A stretch of DNA of 8,384 nt from Verrucomicrobiota bacterium (GCA_003451935.1 DMJA01000148.1:1-8384), one strand, 5' to 3'; shown: positions 1 to 7,575, numbered from the stretch's first letter. The notes: a model not told the origin generated them from the letters alone. Numbers and translations are program-made.

Positions 1-106
1 TTTTCCACACAATGGAAAAATGTTTCGGCGTTTTTCCACACAATGGAAAAAAGTTTCGCGTTTTTTCCACACCATGGAAAAAAGGTTTCCACGGTGTGGA
101 AAAACC
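1..106. repeat. Array of four AT-rich palindromes
   Basis: Four inverted repeats lie end to end in otherwise GC-rich DNA. Units 1-3 have the form T(4-6)CCA, a 5-nt loop (CACAA, CACAA, CACCA), then TGGA(n): arms are 1-7/13-19, 31-38/44-51 and 61-69/75-83. They are separated by GTTTCGGCG- or GTTTCGCG-like linkers, so the exact period is 31 bp. Unit 4 is a variant, TTTCCAC (86-92)/GTGGAAA (96-102) with loop GGT. Centres fall at about 10, 41, 72 and 94, that is 31, 31 and 22 bp apart, close to 3, 3 and 2 helical turns. Unit 1 touches the window edge, so the array may continue to the left. It fills the spacer beyond the mscS stop. Possible roles are a phased protein-binding array, a dispersed intergenic palindrome family, or a transcription end region; the sequence alone does not decide. 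Confidence 0.85.
78..106 (-). terminator. Probable intrinsic terminator of the mscS gene
   Basis: Read on the minus strand from 106 downwards, about 28 bp past the mscS stop, the sequence is GGTTTTTCCAC, loop ACC, GTGGAAACC, then six Ts (83-78). The core stem is 7 bp (TTTCCAC/GTGGAAA) and is extended by GG/CC after a two-base bulge. A stem followed directly by a T-run is the classical Rho-independent layout. The stem is fairly AT-rich and bulged, so strength is uncertain. The same bases form palindrome unit 4 of the adjacent array. Confidence 0.55.
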
Positions 107-134
107 GCGGCCGGCGAATAAGCGAACGGGGGGC

Positions 135-977
135 TCATGGGGCTTTGGGGAGGTGGACGTCGAGCTGGGGGTAGGGGATGGCGATGCCTTTTTCGCGGAA
201 GGCGGCGAGGGCGGCGTGGCGGATGTCGCTGGCGGTGGCGGCGACGTTGTTGCGGGTGGTGTCCACCCAGAAGAAGAGCTTGAAGTCGAGGCCGCGGTCG
301 CCGAAGTGGTCGAGGAGGACCCAGGGGGGCGTGGGGGCCTGGATGACGGCGGGGTGGGCGGCGGCGACGGCGCGGAGGGTCTCGTCCACGAGGCGGGAGT
401 CGGCGTCGTAGGCGGCGGAGATCGTGACGAGGCCGCGGAGGGAGCGGTCGTAGTTGGTGCGGTTGACGATGGTGTTGGCAAGGAAGTTGGAGTTGGGGAC
501 GAGGAGGTTGACGCCGTCGTAGGTGAGGACTTCGGTGGCGCGCAGGCCGATGGCCAGGACGGTGCCGGCCTGGCCATCCACCTCGACGATGTCGCCGATC
601 TTATAGGGGCGGGCGACCAGAATGATGGCGCCGCTGATGAGGTTGCTGCAGAGGTTCTGGGCGCCGAAACCAAAGCCGAGGGCGATGGCGCCGCCGAGGA
701 AGTTGAAAAGGGTGAGGGGGATGCCGAGCACGCGCAGGGCGGCCAGGATGAAGAGCGTCCAGAGGAGGAAGAAAATCCAGCGCGGGGCCAGTTCGCGGGT
801 GTGGCGGGAGGTCGCGAGGCGATGGACGAGGCGCTGGCGGACGAAGGCGGCGACCAGGTGGCTGAGCAGCCCGCCGCCCAGGACGAGCAAAAGGGCGAGG
901 AGGAGGTCGCCGAGGGAGAGGGAATAATCGGCGCTGGCCCAGAGGACGCGGTCGAGATGGAGGCTCTGCAGGTTCAT
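135..977 (-). CDS. MscS-family small-conductance mechanosensitive channel
   Basis: This is a 280-residue membrane protein that should open under membrane tension to release ions and small solutes during osmotic downshock. Three hydrophobic segments are visible: about 22-45, 65-88 and a glycine/alanine-rich pore helix about 93-122 (FLGGAIALGFGFGAQNL). It continues into RPYKIGDIVEVDGQAGTV, the start of the MscS beta domain. Other family hallmarks are VPNSNF (160-165) and, near the C-terminus, IPYPQLDVH (267-275). The length is that of the compact E. coli-like MscS, without the large N-terminal region of MscK-type proteins. I chose the ATG at 977. The frame is open further upstream, but only a TTG at 1013 would extend it, and a promoter-like sequence overlaps that stretch. 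No Shine-Dalgarno sequence precedes the ATG. The receiver-domain gene lies 81 bp upstream on the same strand. Confidence 0.93.
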   Translation of the reverse strand: MNLQSLHLDRVLWASADYSLSLGDLLLALLLVLGGGLLSHLVAAFVRQRLVHRLATSRHTRELAPRWIFFLLWTLFILAALRVLGIPLTLFNFLGGAIALGFGFGAQNLCSNLISGAIILVARPYKIGDIVEVDGQAGTVLAIGLRATEVLTYDGVNLLVPNSNFLANTIVNRTNYDRSLRGLVTISAAYDADSRLVDETLRAVAAAHPAVIQAPTPPWVLLDHFGDRGLDFKLFFWVDTTRNNVAATASDIRHAALAAFREKGIAIPYPQLDVHLPKAP

Positions 978-1058
978 GGGGGCGAGTGTAGGCGCCGGGC
1001 ACGAAGAAGGCAAGGGACGGAAAGGCGGCGGGAAGGAATCGGGCCGGGGGCGGGCGGC
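978..1058. other. Spacer between receiver gene and mscS
   Basis: This 81-bp GC-rich gap holds the mscS promoter candidate in its mscS-proximal half. The remainder is a C-rich stretch on the transcribed (minus) strand. I see no hairpin followed by a T-run here, so transcription from the receiver gene could continue into mscS. Confidence 0.5.
985..1013 (-). promoter_or_regulatory. Candidate sigma70-type promoter for a leaderless mscS mRNA
   Basis: On the minus strand there is TTGCCT (1013-1008), a 17-bp spacer, then TACACT (990-985). Each hexamer matches the sigma70 consensus at 4 of 6 positions, and the spacer is optimal. The -10 box ends only 7 bp (CGCCCCC) before the mscS ATG, so transcription would start at or one base before the A of the ATG and leave no leader. 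This fits the absence of a Shine-Dalgarno sequence upstream of mscS, whereas the receiver, gdhA and smc genes each have one. It is inferred from sequence only. Confidence 0.45.
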
Positions 1059-1430
1059 CTAGGGAGCCGAAGTGCCGAGGGCCCGGGCCAGCAGGCTCTT
1101 GATGAAGGCCAGCTCGAAAGGTTTGGTGAGGAAGGCCATGATTTCGCCGCTCTGCGCCTTGGCGGCGATCTCTTCCGACGGTTCGCCGGTGATGACGATG
1201 AGCGGGCGTCCGGCGGCCTTTTCCTTGAGCTGGGCGATCCACTCGTCGAGGGAGGGGCTGTCGGGCAGATAGATGTCGGAAATGATGACTTCGATGGAGG
1301 GGGAGGCCATCTGGGCGAGGCCTTCGGCGCAGTTCGAGGCCTGGAAGGCCTGGTGATGCAGGCGCGTGACCAGCGTGGCGAGATATTCCCGGACGGTCAC
1401 GTCGTCGTCGATGATCAAGATGTTGGCCAT
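1059..1430 (-). CDS. Stand-alone CheY-like response regulator receiver protein
   Basis: This 123-residue protein is a single receiver (REC) domain with no output domain. It would accept a phosphoryl group from a histidine kinase or phosphotransfer protein and act through protein contacts. Visible REC landmarks are the acidic cluster D8-D9-D10, phospho-acceptor D52 (in ISDIYLPD), switch threonine T81 (VITGEP) and conserved lysine K103 (LTKPF). All catalytic positions are present. Two places differ from the usual pattern. The loop after D52 reads LPDSPSLDEW rather than the common MPxMDGxEL, and the segment before beta-5 reads AQSGEIMAFLTKP rather than GAxxYLxKP. The ATG at 1430 has a good Shine-Dalgarno sequence (AGGA at 1442-1439, 8-nt spacing). 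It lies divergent from gdhA and upstream of mscS. No kinase is in the window, so its partner and target are unknown. Confidence 0.9.
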   Translation of the reverse strand: MANILIIDDDVTVREYLATLVTRLHHQAFQASNCAEGLAQMASPSIEVIISDIYLPDSPSLDEWIAQLKEKAAGRPLIVITGEPSEEIAAKAQSGEIMAFLTKPFELAFIKSLLARALGTSAP

Positions 1431-1598
1431 GCTGTTTTTCCTGTGCTCAATAACCCGACATCCGCCACCGTATATCCTCCGGGGGATTCTGTAAATGGGC
1501 GTAATGTAAATTTTTGATTAGTCCGGCGGAGAAATTACCTTCCCACGCGTGCGAAAGAAAGCATATCCTGCCGCAAAAGAACAACCCAGAGGAGTTTC
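1431..1598. promoter_or_regulatory. Divergent intergenic region between the receiver gene and gdhA
   Basis: This 168-bp stretch must serve minus-strand transcription of the receiver gene and plus-strand transcription of gdhA. Its middle is markedly more AT-rich than its surroundings (about 1488-1520). It contains a direct repeat TGTAAAT at 1490-1496 and 1505-1511 (15-bp spacing). No promoter is convincing in either direction. The best plus-strand candidate is TTCCCA (1540-1545), 18 bp, TATCCT (1564-1569), matching 4 of 6 in each box. On the minus strand no hexamer pair with normal spacing stands out. Confidence 0.4.
1588..1594 (+). promoter_or_regulatory. Ribosome binding site of gdhA
   Basis: AGAGGAG ends 4 nt before the ATG at 1599. 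It is a strong anti-Shine-Dalgarno match, though closely spaced, and it fixes the gdhA start against a longer reading from upstream. Confidence 0.8.
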
Positions 1599-2870
<1,272 letters not shown>

Positions 2871-2880
2871 AAAGTAAGCA

Positions 2881-2901
2881 GGGGGGGCGGGGCGGCGGGG
2901 G
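2881..2901 (+). other. G-rich run with quadruplex-forming potential
   Basis: Immediately after gdhA the plus strand carries G-tracts of 7 (2881-2887), 4 (2889-2892), 2 (2894-2895) and 5 (2897-2901), split by single Cs. If the first run serves as two tracts, the motif can supply four G3 tracts with short loops. It would be in the gdhA mRNA 3' region and possibly in the smc leader. It may also be simply a compositional run. Confidence 0.4.
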
Positions 2902-2908
2902 CGCGTTC

Positions 2909-2930
2909 CCCTGCGGAGAAATCCGCAGGG
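2909..2930 (+). other. Perfect 9-bp hairpin with GAAA tetraloop, gdhA-smc spacer
   Basis: CCCTGCGGA (2909-2917) pairs perfectly with TCCGCAGGG (2922-2930) around a GAAA (GNRA) tetraloop, a stable RNA fold. It lies 38 bp after the gdhA stop. No T-run follows directly on either strand; the nearest is T6 at 2965-2970, too far away for a textbook intrinsic terminator. It may end or stabilise the gdhA transcript, or sit in the smc leader. Confidence 0.6.
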
Positions 2931-3019
2931 AAACGGCCCAATATCGGGATTGATTCCGGGGTCGTTTTTTGAGTGAATGCCCGGCTGTGTTCGCGGTGCG
3001 GGAGGTTCCCGGCCGCGCG

Positions 3020-3024
3020 AGGAG
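3020..3024 (+). promoter_or_regulatory. Ribosome binding site that sets the smc GTG start
   Basis: AGGAG lies 5 nt before the GTG at 3030. It selects this start over the in-frame upstream GTG at 2973, which would add 19 residues not matching the SMC N-terminus. Confidence 0.8.
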
Positions 3025-3029
3025 AAACC

Positions 3030-6000
3030 GTGTATTTAAAAGCACTCGAAATGGTCGGGTTCAAGAGCTTCGCCGAGCGGACGAAGCTGGTGTTCGAGCC
3101 CGGAATGATGGCGATCGTGGGCCCGAACGGCTGCGGCAAAAGCAACGTGTCGGACGCGATCCGCTGGGTGCTGGGCGAGCAGAGCCCGAAGGCGCTGCGC
3201 GGCGGCGCGATGACCGACGTGATCTTCAACGGGACGCACCAGGCCAAGCCGCTGGCGATGGCCGAGGTGAGCCTGACGCTGACCGGTTGCGAGGCCGTGC
3301 TGGGGACGGAATACAACGAGGTGACGGTGACGCGCCGCGTGTTCCGGTCGGGCGAGGGCCAGTATTTCATCAACAAGACCCCCTGCCGGCTGAAAGACAT
3401 CCAGCGGCTGTTCATGGATACGGGGCTGGGCACGAACTCCTACAGCGTGATGGAGCAGGGGCGCATCGACCAGATTCTGAGCTCGCGCCCGGACGACCGC
3501 CGCGAGGTGTTCGAGGAGGCCAGCGGCATCAGCAAGTACAAGGCCGACAAGAAGGAGGCCCTGCGCAAGCTGGAGCACACCGAGGCGAACCTGCTGCGCC
3601 TGGGCGACATCATCAAGGAAGTGAAGCGCCAGATCATTTCGCTGCAGCGGCAGGTGGGGAAGGCCCGGCGCTACAAGAGCCTGCAGGACCAGCTGCGCGG
3701 GTGCGACGTCTGGCTGGGCAAGGGGCGCCTGGCGGAACTGGACGCCTCGCTCGTGCTGCTCGAAGAAGAACTGAAGACCCATGCGGCGCGCGAGGAGGAG
3801 CTTCGCACCGGCGTGGAGGCGGCGGAGACGCGCGCCAACGGGTTGCGCCAGAACATGGCCGAGGTGGAGGCGAGCATCGCCGCGGCGATGGATGCCTCGT
3901 CGGAGGCCTCCGGGGCCCTGGCCCGCGCGCGGGAGCTGATCCGCACGAACCAGGAGCGGGCGCAGGAGCTGGAATCGTTTTCGCAGCGCGACTCGCGCGA
4001 GACGGAAGCCGCCCGCACCGGCCTCGAGGCCCATCTGGCCGAACTGGATGCCTTGAAGAAGGATTTGATCGCCGCGACGGATGCGCACGAGACGGCGCGG
4101 CTGGAGCTGGAGAAGCGGCAGGCCGCCCTGGCCGCCCACGACCAGGAAACGGCGGCCGCGCGCAAGCGCCTGCAGGAGCTGCGCACGGAGGCGCTGGACC
4201 TCGAGACGCGCCTGGCGAGGCTCCAGAACGAATTCAACGAGATCGAGGCGCGCGAGCGCACGGACCTGCTCCGCCGGGAACGGTTTGCCGCCGAGAAGGC
4301 CGAGGCGGAACGGGCCGTGGAGTCCTACGCCGAACGCCTGGGCCTGATGGCCGCGCAGCGTGCCGGCAAGCAGGCCGGCGCCGACCAGGCGCAGCGGCAG
4401 GTCGAGGATTTGAAGAAGTCGCAGGCCGATCGCGCCACGCAGCTGGCGGCCTTGCAGCGCGAGATTTCCTCGCTGGCGTCCGAGGCCGCCGCGCGCGAGG
4501 CGCAGGTGAATCTGCTGGCCCGCAACCGCGCCGAGGCGCGCGGATTCCCCGCCGGCGCCAAGAAGCTGCTGGAAAACGCGGCGGTGCCGGGGGTGAATCC
4601 AAAGGACATCCTGGGTTCGCTGGCCGAGAAGGTGCGCGCGGACAAGGGCCACCAGCTCGCGCTGGAAGCCGTGCTGCGGTCCTGGCTGGACGCGGTGCTG
4701 GTGAAGGATGCCGCGGGCGCGCTGGAGATTGCGAAGAACCTGCAGGCGGCCAAAGCCGGCGCGGTGCGCCTGCTGTCCACCGCGGGCGGCGAAGGCAATG
4801 AAACGCCGGCCGGGGCGGGGCGCCCCCTGCTGGACCATGTCAAGGCCCCGGGGGAACTGGCCCCGCTCTTGCGCCGCCTGCTGGGGCCGGTGCGCGTGGT
4901 GGATTCCGCCGCCGGGGTGCCGGCGGAGATACCCGCCGGAGGGGTCTATGTGACGCTCGACGGCCTCGTGGCGCGCGGCGATGGCAGCGTGGAATTCTGG
5001 GCCCCGGGGGAGAACGAAAGCAATCCGCTGGCTCTCGAGCACCAGCTGGCCGAATGGCAGGAGGACCTGGAACGCCTGAAAAAAGCCGCCGCCGAAAAAC
5101 GCGTCCGCGCCGAGGCGCTGGAACAGGACGAGACTTCGGACCGCGCGGCGTTGAACGCCGCGCAGACCGCGCTGGAGGGGCACCGCCGCGAAATGGCCCT
5201 GGCCGAAGGCGAAATCCGCATGGTCGAGCGCGAGGCCAAGCAGGCCGGCGAACGCGCCGAGACCATCGGCTGGGAACTGCAGGCGCTGGTCGAGAAGACG
5301 GGCGCGGGCACCCAGCGGCGCACCTCCCTGGCCGGCGAGATGGAATCCATCCGCACGCGGCAGGCCGATGTGCGCGCGCAGAACACGGCCGATTCCGAGA
5401 AGCTGCGCGTGCTCGAAGACGAGCGCAACGCCCGCCTGGAGGAGGCGACGGAATGCCGCGTGGCGCTGGCCGGCTACAAGCAGCAGCTCGACGGCCTGCG
5501 GGCGCGCGGCGAACCGCTGGAGGCGCGCATCCACGAGTTGGAATCGCTGATTCGCGAGCGGGCGGCCGGCATCGATTCGTACCGCGAGCGCATCGGGGCC
5601 CTGGCGAAGGCCACGGCGGATGCCGAAGGGCAGGTCGGGCCGTTGGAGGCGGAAATGACCCGCCGCCAGGCCGAGCTGCACGAGGCCCGCACGCTGCGCG
5701 AGAGCCGGACCGCCGAATTGGCCAAGAGCGATGCCGAACTGCATGCGAGCCGCTCCGAACTGGACGCGACGCGCGAGAAGCGCAACGGGGTGGACATCCA
5801 GCTGGCCCGCCAGCGGCTGCACCGCCAGAACCTGGTGGAGCGCATGAGCGCCGACTACAGCCTGCAGGCCGCCGACGTGCTCAAGGCGCCGGAGCCGGAT
5901 TGGGAGGAAGGCGGCGCGCCCGCCGACCGCGAGGCCCTCGAAACCCTGGTGGCCGAACTGCGCACCAAGATTCAGAGCATGGGGCCCGTCAATCTCGTCG

Positions 6001-6611
6001 CCATCGAGGAGCACCAGGAGCTGGAGGAGCGCTTCGCGTTCCTGACCCAGCAGAACGACGACCTTGTGAACGCCAAGCAGCAGCTGATGGACCTGATCCG
6101 CAAGATCAACGACACGACGACCTCGCTGTTCACGGAGACGTTCAACATCGTGAACGAGAACTTCCAGGAGCTGTTCAAGCAACTGTTCGGCGGCGGCAAC
6201 GCGAAGCTGGTGCTGGTGGACGAGGAAAACGTGCTGGAATCCGGCATCGAGATCATCGCGCGCCCGCCCGGCAAGAAACTGCAGACGGTTTCGCTGCTCT
6301 CGGGCGGCGAGCGCACGTTGACGGCGGTGGCGCTGCTGTTCTCGCTGTTCAAGGTCAAGCCCAGCGCGTTCTGCCTGACGGACGAACTCGACGCGGCCCT
6401 CGACGACAGCAACATCGCGCGCTACCTCGAGATGCTGAAGGGATTCCTGAAGGAGACCCAGTTCATCGTCATCACGCACAACCGCCAGACCATCGGGTCG
6501 GCGGCCGCGCTCTACGGCGTGACGATGGAAAAGCAGGGCATCTCGAAGATCGTGTCGGTGAAGTTCCGCGACGAGGCGGCCCCCGCCGCGCCGGAGCAAA
6601 GCCCGGCCTAG
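3030..6611 (+). CDS. smc: Chromosome segregation/condensation ATPase SMC
   Basis: This 1193-residue protein has the full length of bacterial SMC, which dimerises and, with ScpA/ScpB, organises and segregates the chromosome on the nucleoid. The N-terminal head has Walker A (GPNGCGKS, 31-38) and R57 in KALRGG, which aligns with the Arg finger of B. subtilis SMC. A coiled-coil arm follows from about 165. The globular hinge spans roughly 520-660 and ends near LDGLVARGDGSVEFW. The returning coiled coil runs to about 1030. The C-terminal head has the ABC signature LLSGGER (S1091), Walker B with catalytic glutamate (LTDELDAALDD, D1118-E1119) and the H-loop (ITHNR, H1150). No frameshift or missing motif is seen. 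The start is GTG at 3030, where the protein opens as expected (YLKALEMVGFKSFAE). The scpA and scpB genes are not in the window. The head wording resembles PVC-group SMC proteins, from memory. Confidence 0.97.
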   Translation: MYLKALEMVGFKSFAERTKLVFEPGMMAIVGPNGCGKSNVSDAIRWVLGEQSPKALRGGAMTDVIFNGTHQAKPLAMAEVSLTLTGCEAVLGTEYNEVTVTRRVFRSGEGQYFINKTPCRLKDIQRLFMDTGLGTNSYSVMEQGRIDQILSSRPDDRREVFEEASGISKYKADKKEALRKLEHTEANLLRLGDIIKEVKRQIISLQRQVGKARRYKSLQDQLRGCDVWLGKGRLAELDASLVLLEEELKTHAAREEELRTGVEAAETRANGLRQNMAEVEASIAAAMDASSEASGALARARELIRTNQERAQELESFSQRDSRETEAARTGLEAHLAELDALKKDLIAATDAHETARLELEKRQAALAAHDQETAAARKRLQELRTEALDLETRLARLQNEFNEIEARERTDLLRRERFAAEKAEAERAVESYAERLGLMAAQRAGKQAGADQAQRQVEDLKKSQADRATQLAALQREISSLASEAAAREAQVNLLARNRAEARGFPAGAKKLLENAAVPGVNPKDILGSLAEKVRADKGHQLALEAVLRSWLDAVLVKDAAGALEIAKNLQAAKAGAVRLLSTAGGEGNETPAGAGRPLLDHVKAPGELAPLLRRLLGPVRVVDSAAGVPAEIPAGGVYVTLDGLVARGDGSVEFWAPGENESNPLALEHQLAEWQEDLERLKKAAAEKRVRAEALEQDETSDRAALNAAQTALEGHRREMALAEGEIRMVEREAKQAGERAETIGWELQALVEKTGAGTQRRTSLAGEMESIRTRQADVRAQNTADSEKLRVLEDERNARLEEATECRVALAGYKQQLDGLRARGEPLEARIHELESLIRERAAGIDSYRERIGALAKATADAEGQVGPLEAEMTRRQAELHEARTLRESRTAELAKSDAELHASRSELDATREKRNGVDIQLARQRLHRQNLVERMSADYSLQAADVLKAPEPDWEEGGAPADREALETLVAELRTKIQSMGPVNLVAIEEHQELEERFAFLTQQNDDLVNAKQQLMDLIRKINDTTTSLFTETFNIVNENFQELFKQLFGGGNAKLVLVDEENVLESGIEIIARPPGKKLQTVSLLSGGERTLTAVALLFSLFKVKPSAFCLTDELDAALDDSNIARYLEMLKGFLKETQFIVITHNRQTIGSAAALYGVTMEKQGISKIVSVKFRDEAAPAAPEQSPA

Positions 6612-6627
6612 GGCGGAGGCCCCTGGA
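6612..6627. other. 16-bp convergent junction of smc and the acyltransferase gene
   Basis: The stop codons of smc (6609-6611) and the acyltransferase (6630-6628) face each other with 16 bp between them. A short stem GGCCT (6605-6609)/AGGCC (6617-6621) spans the junction, but no T-run follows on either strand. Transcripts from both sides probably overlap into the opposing gene before ending. Confidence 0.5.
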
Positions 6628-7575
6628 CTACGGACCCGCCACCGTTTCCGGGGCGGGCGCGGCTTCCGGTTCGAGGGGATCGAGGATCCAGCGCTTGTTG
6701 TACCAGAACCACTGTCCGGGATCCTGGCGGATTTCGGCATCGACGATATCCATGACCTGCTGCGAGAGTCGCACCGCGTCCTCGTCCTTGGGCCGGGAGA
6801 GGTCCGGCTCGAAGGGTCCGTGCAGTTCGAGGGAGTGGCCGGTCCAACCGTGGCGTTTCATGATGGCGAGGAAGATCGGGACTTCCACTTGGCGGGCGAA
6901 AACGCCCATGCCGGGATAAAGGTTGGCCTCGCCGCCGAAGAAGCGGACGCGCACGCCGGGCTGGCGGGAGCGCAGGTCGGGCATGATGGCGAGGAACTTG
7001 CCCTTGCGCAGGTTGGAGAAGATCTTGCGCAGGGTGGCGCTGGAGCCCCGCGGGAGCAGTTCGACGCCGGGTGCGTGGCGCAGGCGTTGGAGATATTCTT
7101 GCACGAGGGGATTCTTCTGCACGCCGGTGAGGGTGAACATGTCGATGCCGCAGGAGGGAACGACCATGCCGGCCAGTTCCCAGTTGCCCATGTGGGGGCA
7201 GGCGAAGATGGCGCCGCGCCCCGGCTGTTCGCGGGCATAGGCCCGGACCCGGTCGAGGGTTTCCTGCATGTCGATGGAAACGGGCAGGGAGCGCGGCCGA
7301 TCCCCACCGATGTAGAGGATTTCGGCGAGGTTGAACGCCATGTTGCGGAGGGAATGCCAAGCGATGGCGCGGGCCTGCCGGGGGGAGCAGGCGTCGCCCA
7401 GGACGGAGCGGATGCGCCGGATGGCTTCCTTGCGGCGCGAAGCGCCCAGCACGAACCCGATGCGGGCAAGGCCGGCGGCGAACAGCAGGGCTGGACGGTA
7501 GGGCAGCCAGGCGACCAGCCCGCAGAAGCCGCGCAACAGGAGATATTCGGCCCGGTGCTTGAGGCGAACTTTCAT
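6628..7575 (-). CDS. LpxL/HtrB-like lipid A biosynthesis acyltransferase
   Basis: This 315-residue protein belongs to the LpxL/LpxM (HtrB/MsbB) family, inner-membrane enzymes that add a secondary acyl chain to lipid A precursors. The catalytic HX4E motif is seen as H128-MGNW-E133 in ACPHMGNWEL. Downstream come a conserved block around MPDLRSRQ (D200), RFFGGEA (211-217), PGMGVFARQ (221-229), and a terminal WFWYNKRW (289-296). A hydrophobic N-terminal stretch, about 18-45, fits membrane anchoring. Length is typical of the family. I chose the ATG at 7575, preceded by a weak purine-rich AAGAAG. The start overlaps the SDR stop as ATGA, so it is probably made by translational coupling. The frame is open upstream to 7629, but that stretch lies inside the SDR gene. 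Members of this family also acylate other lipids (for example phosphatidylinositol mannosides), so lipid A is the likely but unproven acceptor. Confidence 0.9.
   Translation of the reverse strand: MKVRLKHRAEYLLLRGFCGLVAWLPYRPALLFAAGLARIGFVLGASRRKEAIRRIRSVLGDACSPRQARAIAWHSLRNMAFNLAEILYIGGDRPRSLPVSIDMQETLDRVRAYAREQPGRGAIFACPHMGNWELAGMVVPSCGIDMFTLTGVQKNPLVQEYLQRLRHAPGVELLPRGSSATLRKIFSNLRKGKFLAIMPDLRSRQPGVRVRFFGGEANLYPGMGVFARQVEVPIFLAIMKRHGWTGHSLELHGPFEPDLSRPKDEDAVRLSQQVMDIVDAEIRQDPGQWFWYNKRWILDPLEPEAAPAPETVAGP

Larger units (their letters stand above)
2871..3029. other. gdhA-smc intergenic region
   Basis: This 159-bp spacer holds the G-rich run, the GAAA hairpin, and a weak second stem (CGGGA/TTCCG around 2945-2958) followed after a few bases by T6 (2965-2970). 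That last pair could be a poor terminator. TTGATT (2950-2955), 17 bp, then GTGAAT (2973-2978) is the only promoter-like pair seen for smc, and its -10 is weak. Confidence 0.35.

Noticed and set aside
1..106. CRISPR array
   Set aside because: The period is only 31 bp with 20-nt palindromic units and 9-10-nt linkers that are themselves repeated. There are no unique spacers and no cas genes.
978..1013. Longer mscS from the TTG at 1013
   Set aside because: The 12 extra residues are not MscS-like and overlap a promoter-like sequence. The ATG at 977 gives a normal N-terminus.
12..1517. 501-codon open frame on the plus strand over the mscS and receiver genes
   Set aside because: It is antisense to two clear genes, has a low-complexity Gly/Glu/Val/Ala/Asp composition typical of the reverse complement of GC-rich coding DNA, and shows no recognisable domain.
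2973..3029. Upstream GTG start adding 19 residues (with a CSRC motif) to SMC
   Set aside because: The added residues do not resemble an SMC N-terminus. A good AGGAG lies 5 nt before the GTG at 3030, after which the protein starts as the family does.
3036..6740. 1234-codon open frame on the minus strand opposite smc
   Set aside because: It covers the whole of smc in antisense. Long stop-free antisense frames are expected in GC-rich genes, and its Leu/Gln/Arg/His-rich wording mirrors the coiled-coil codons. smc has all family motifs in sense.
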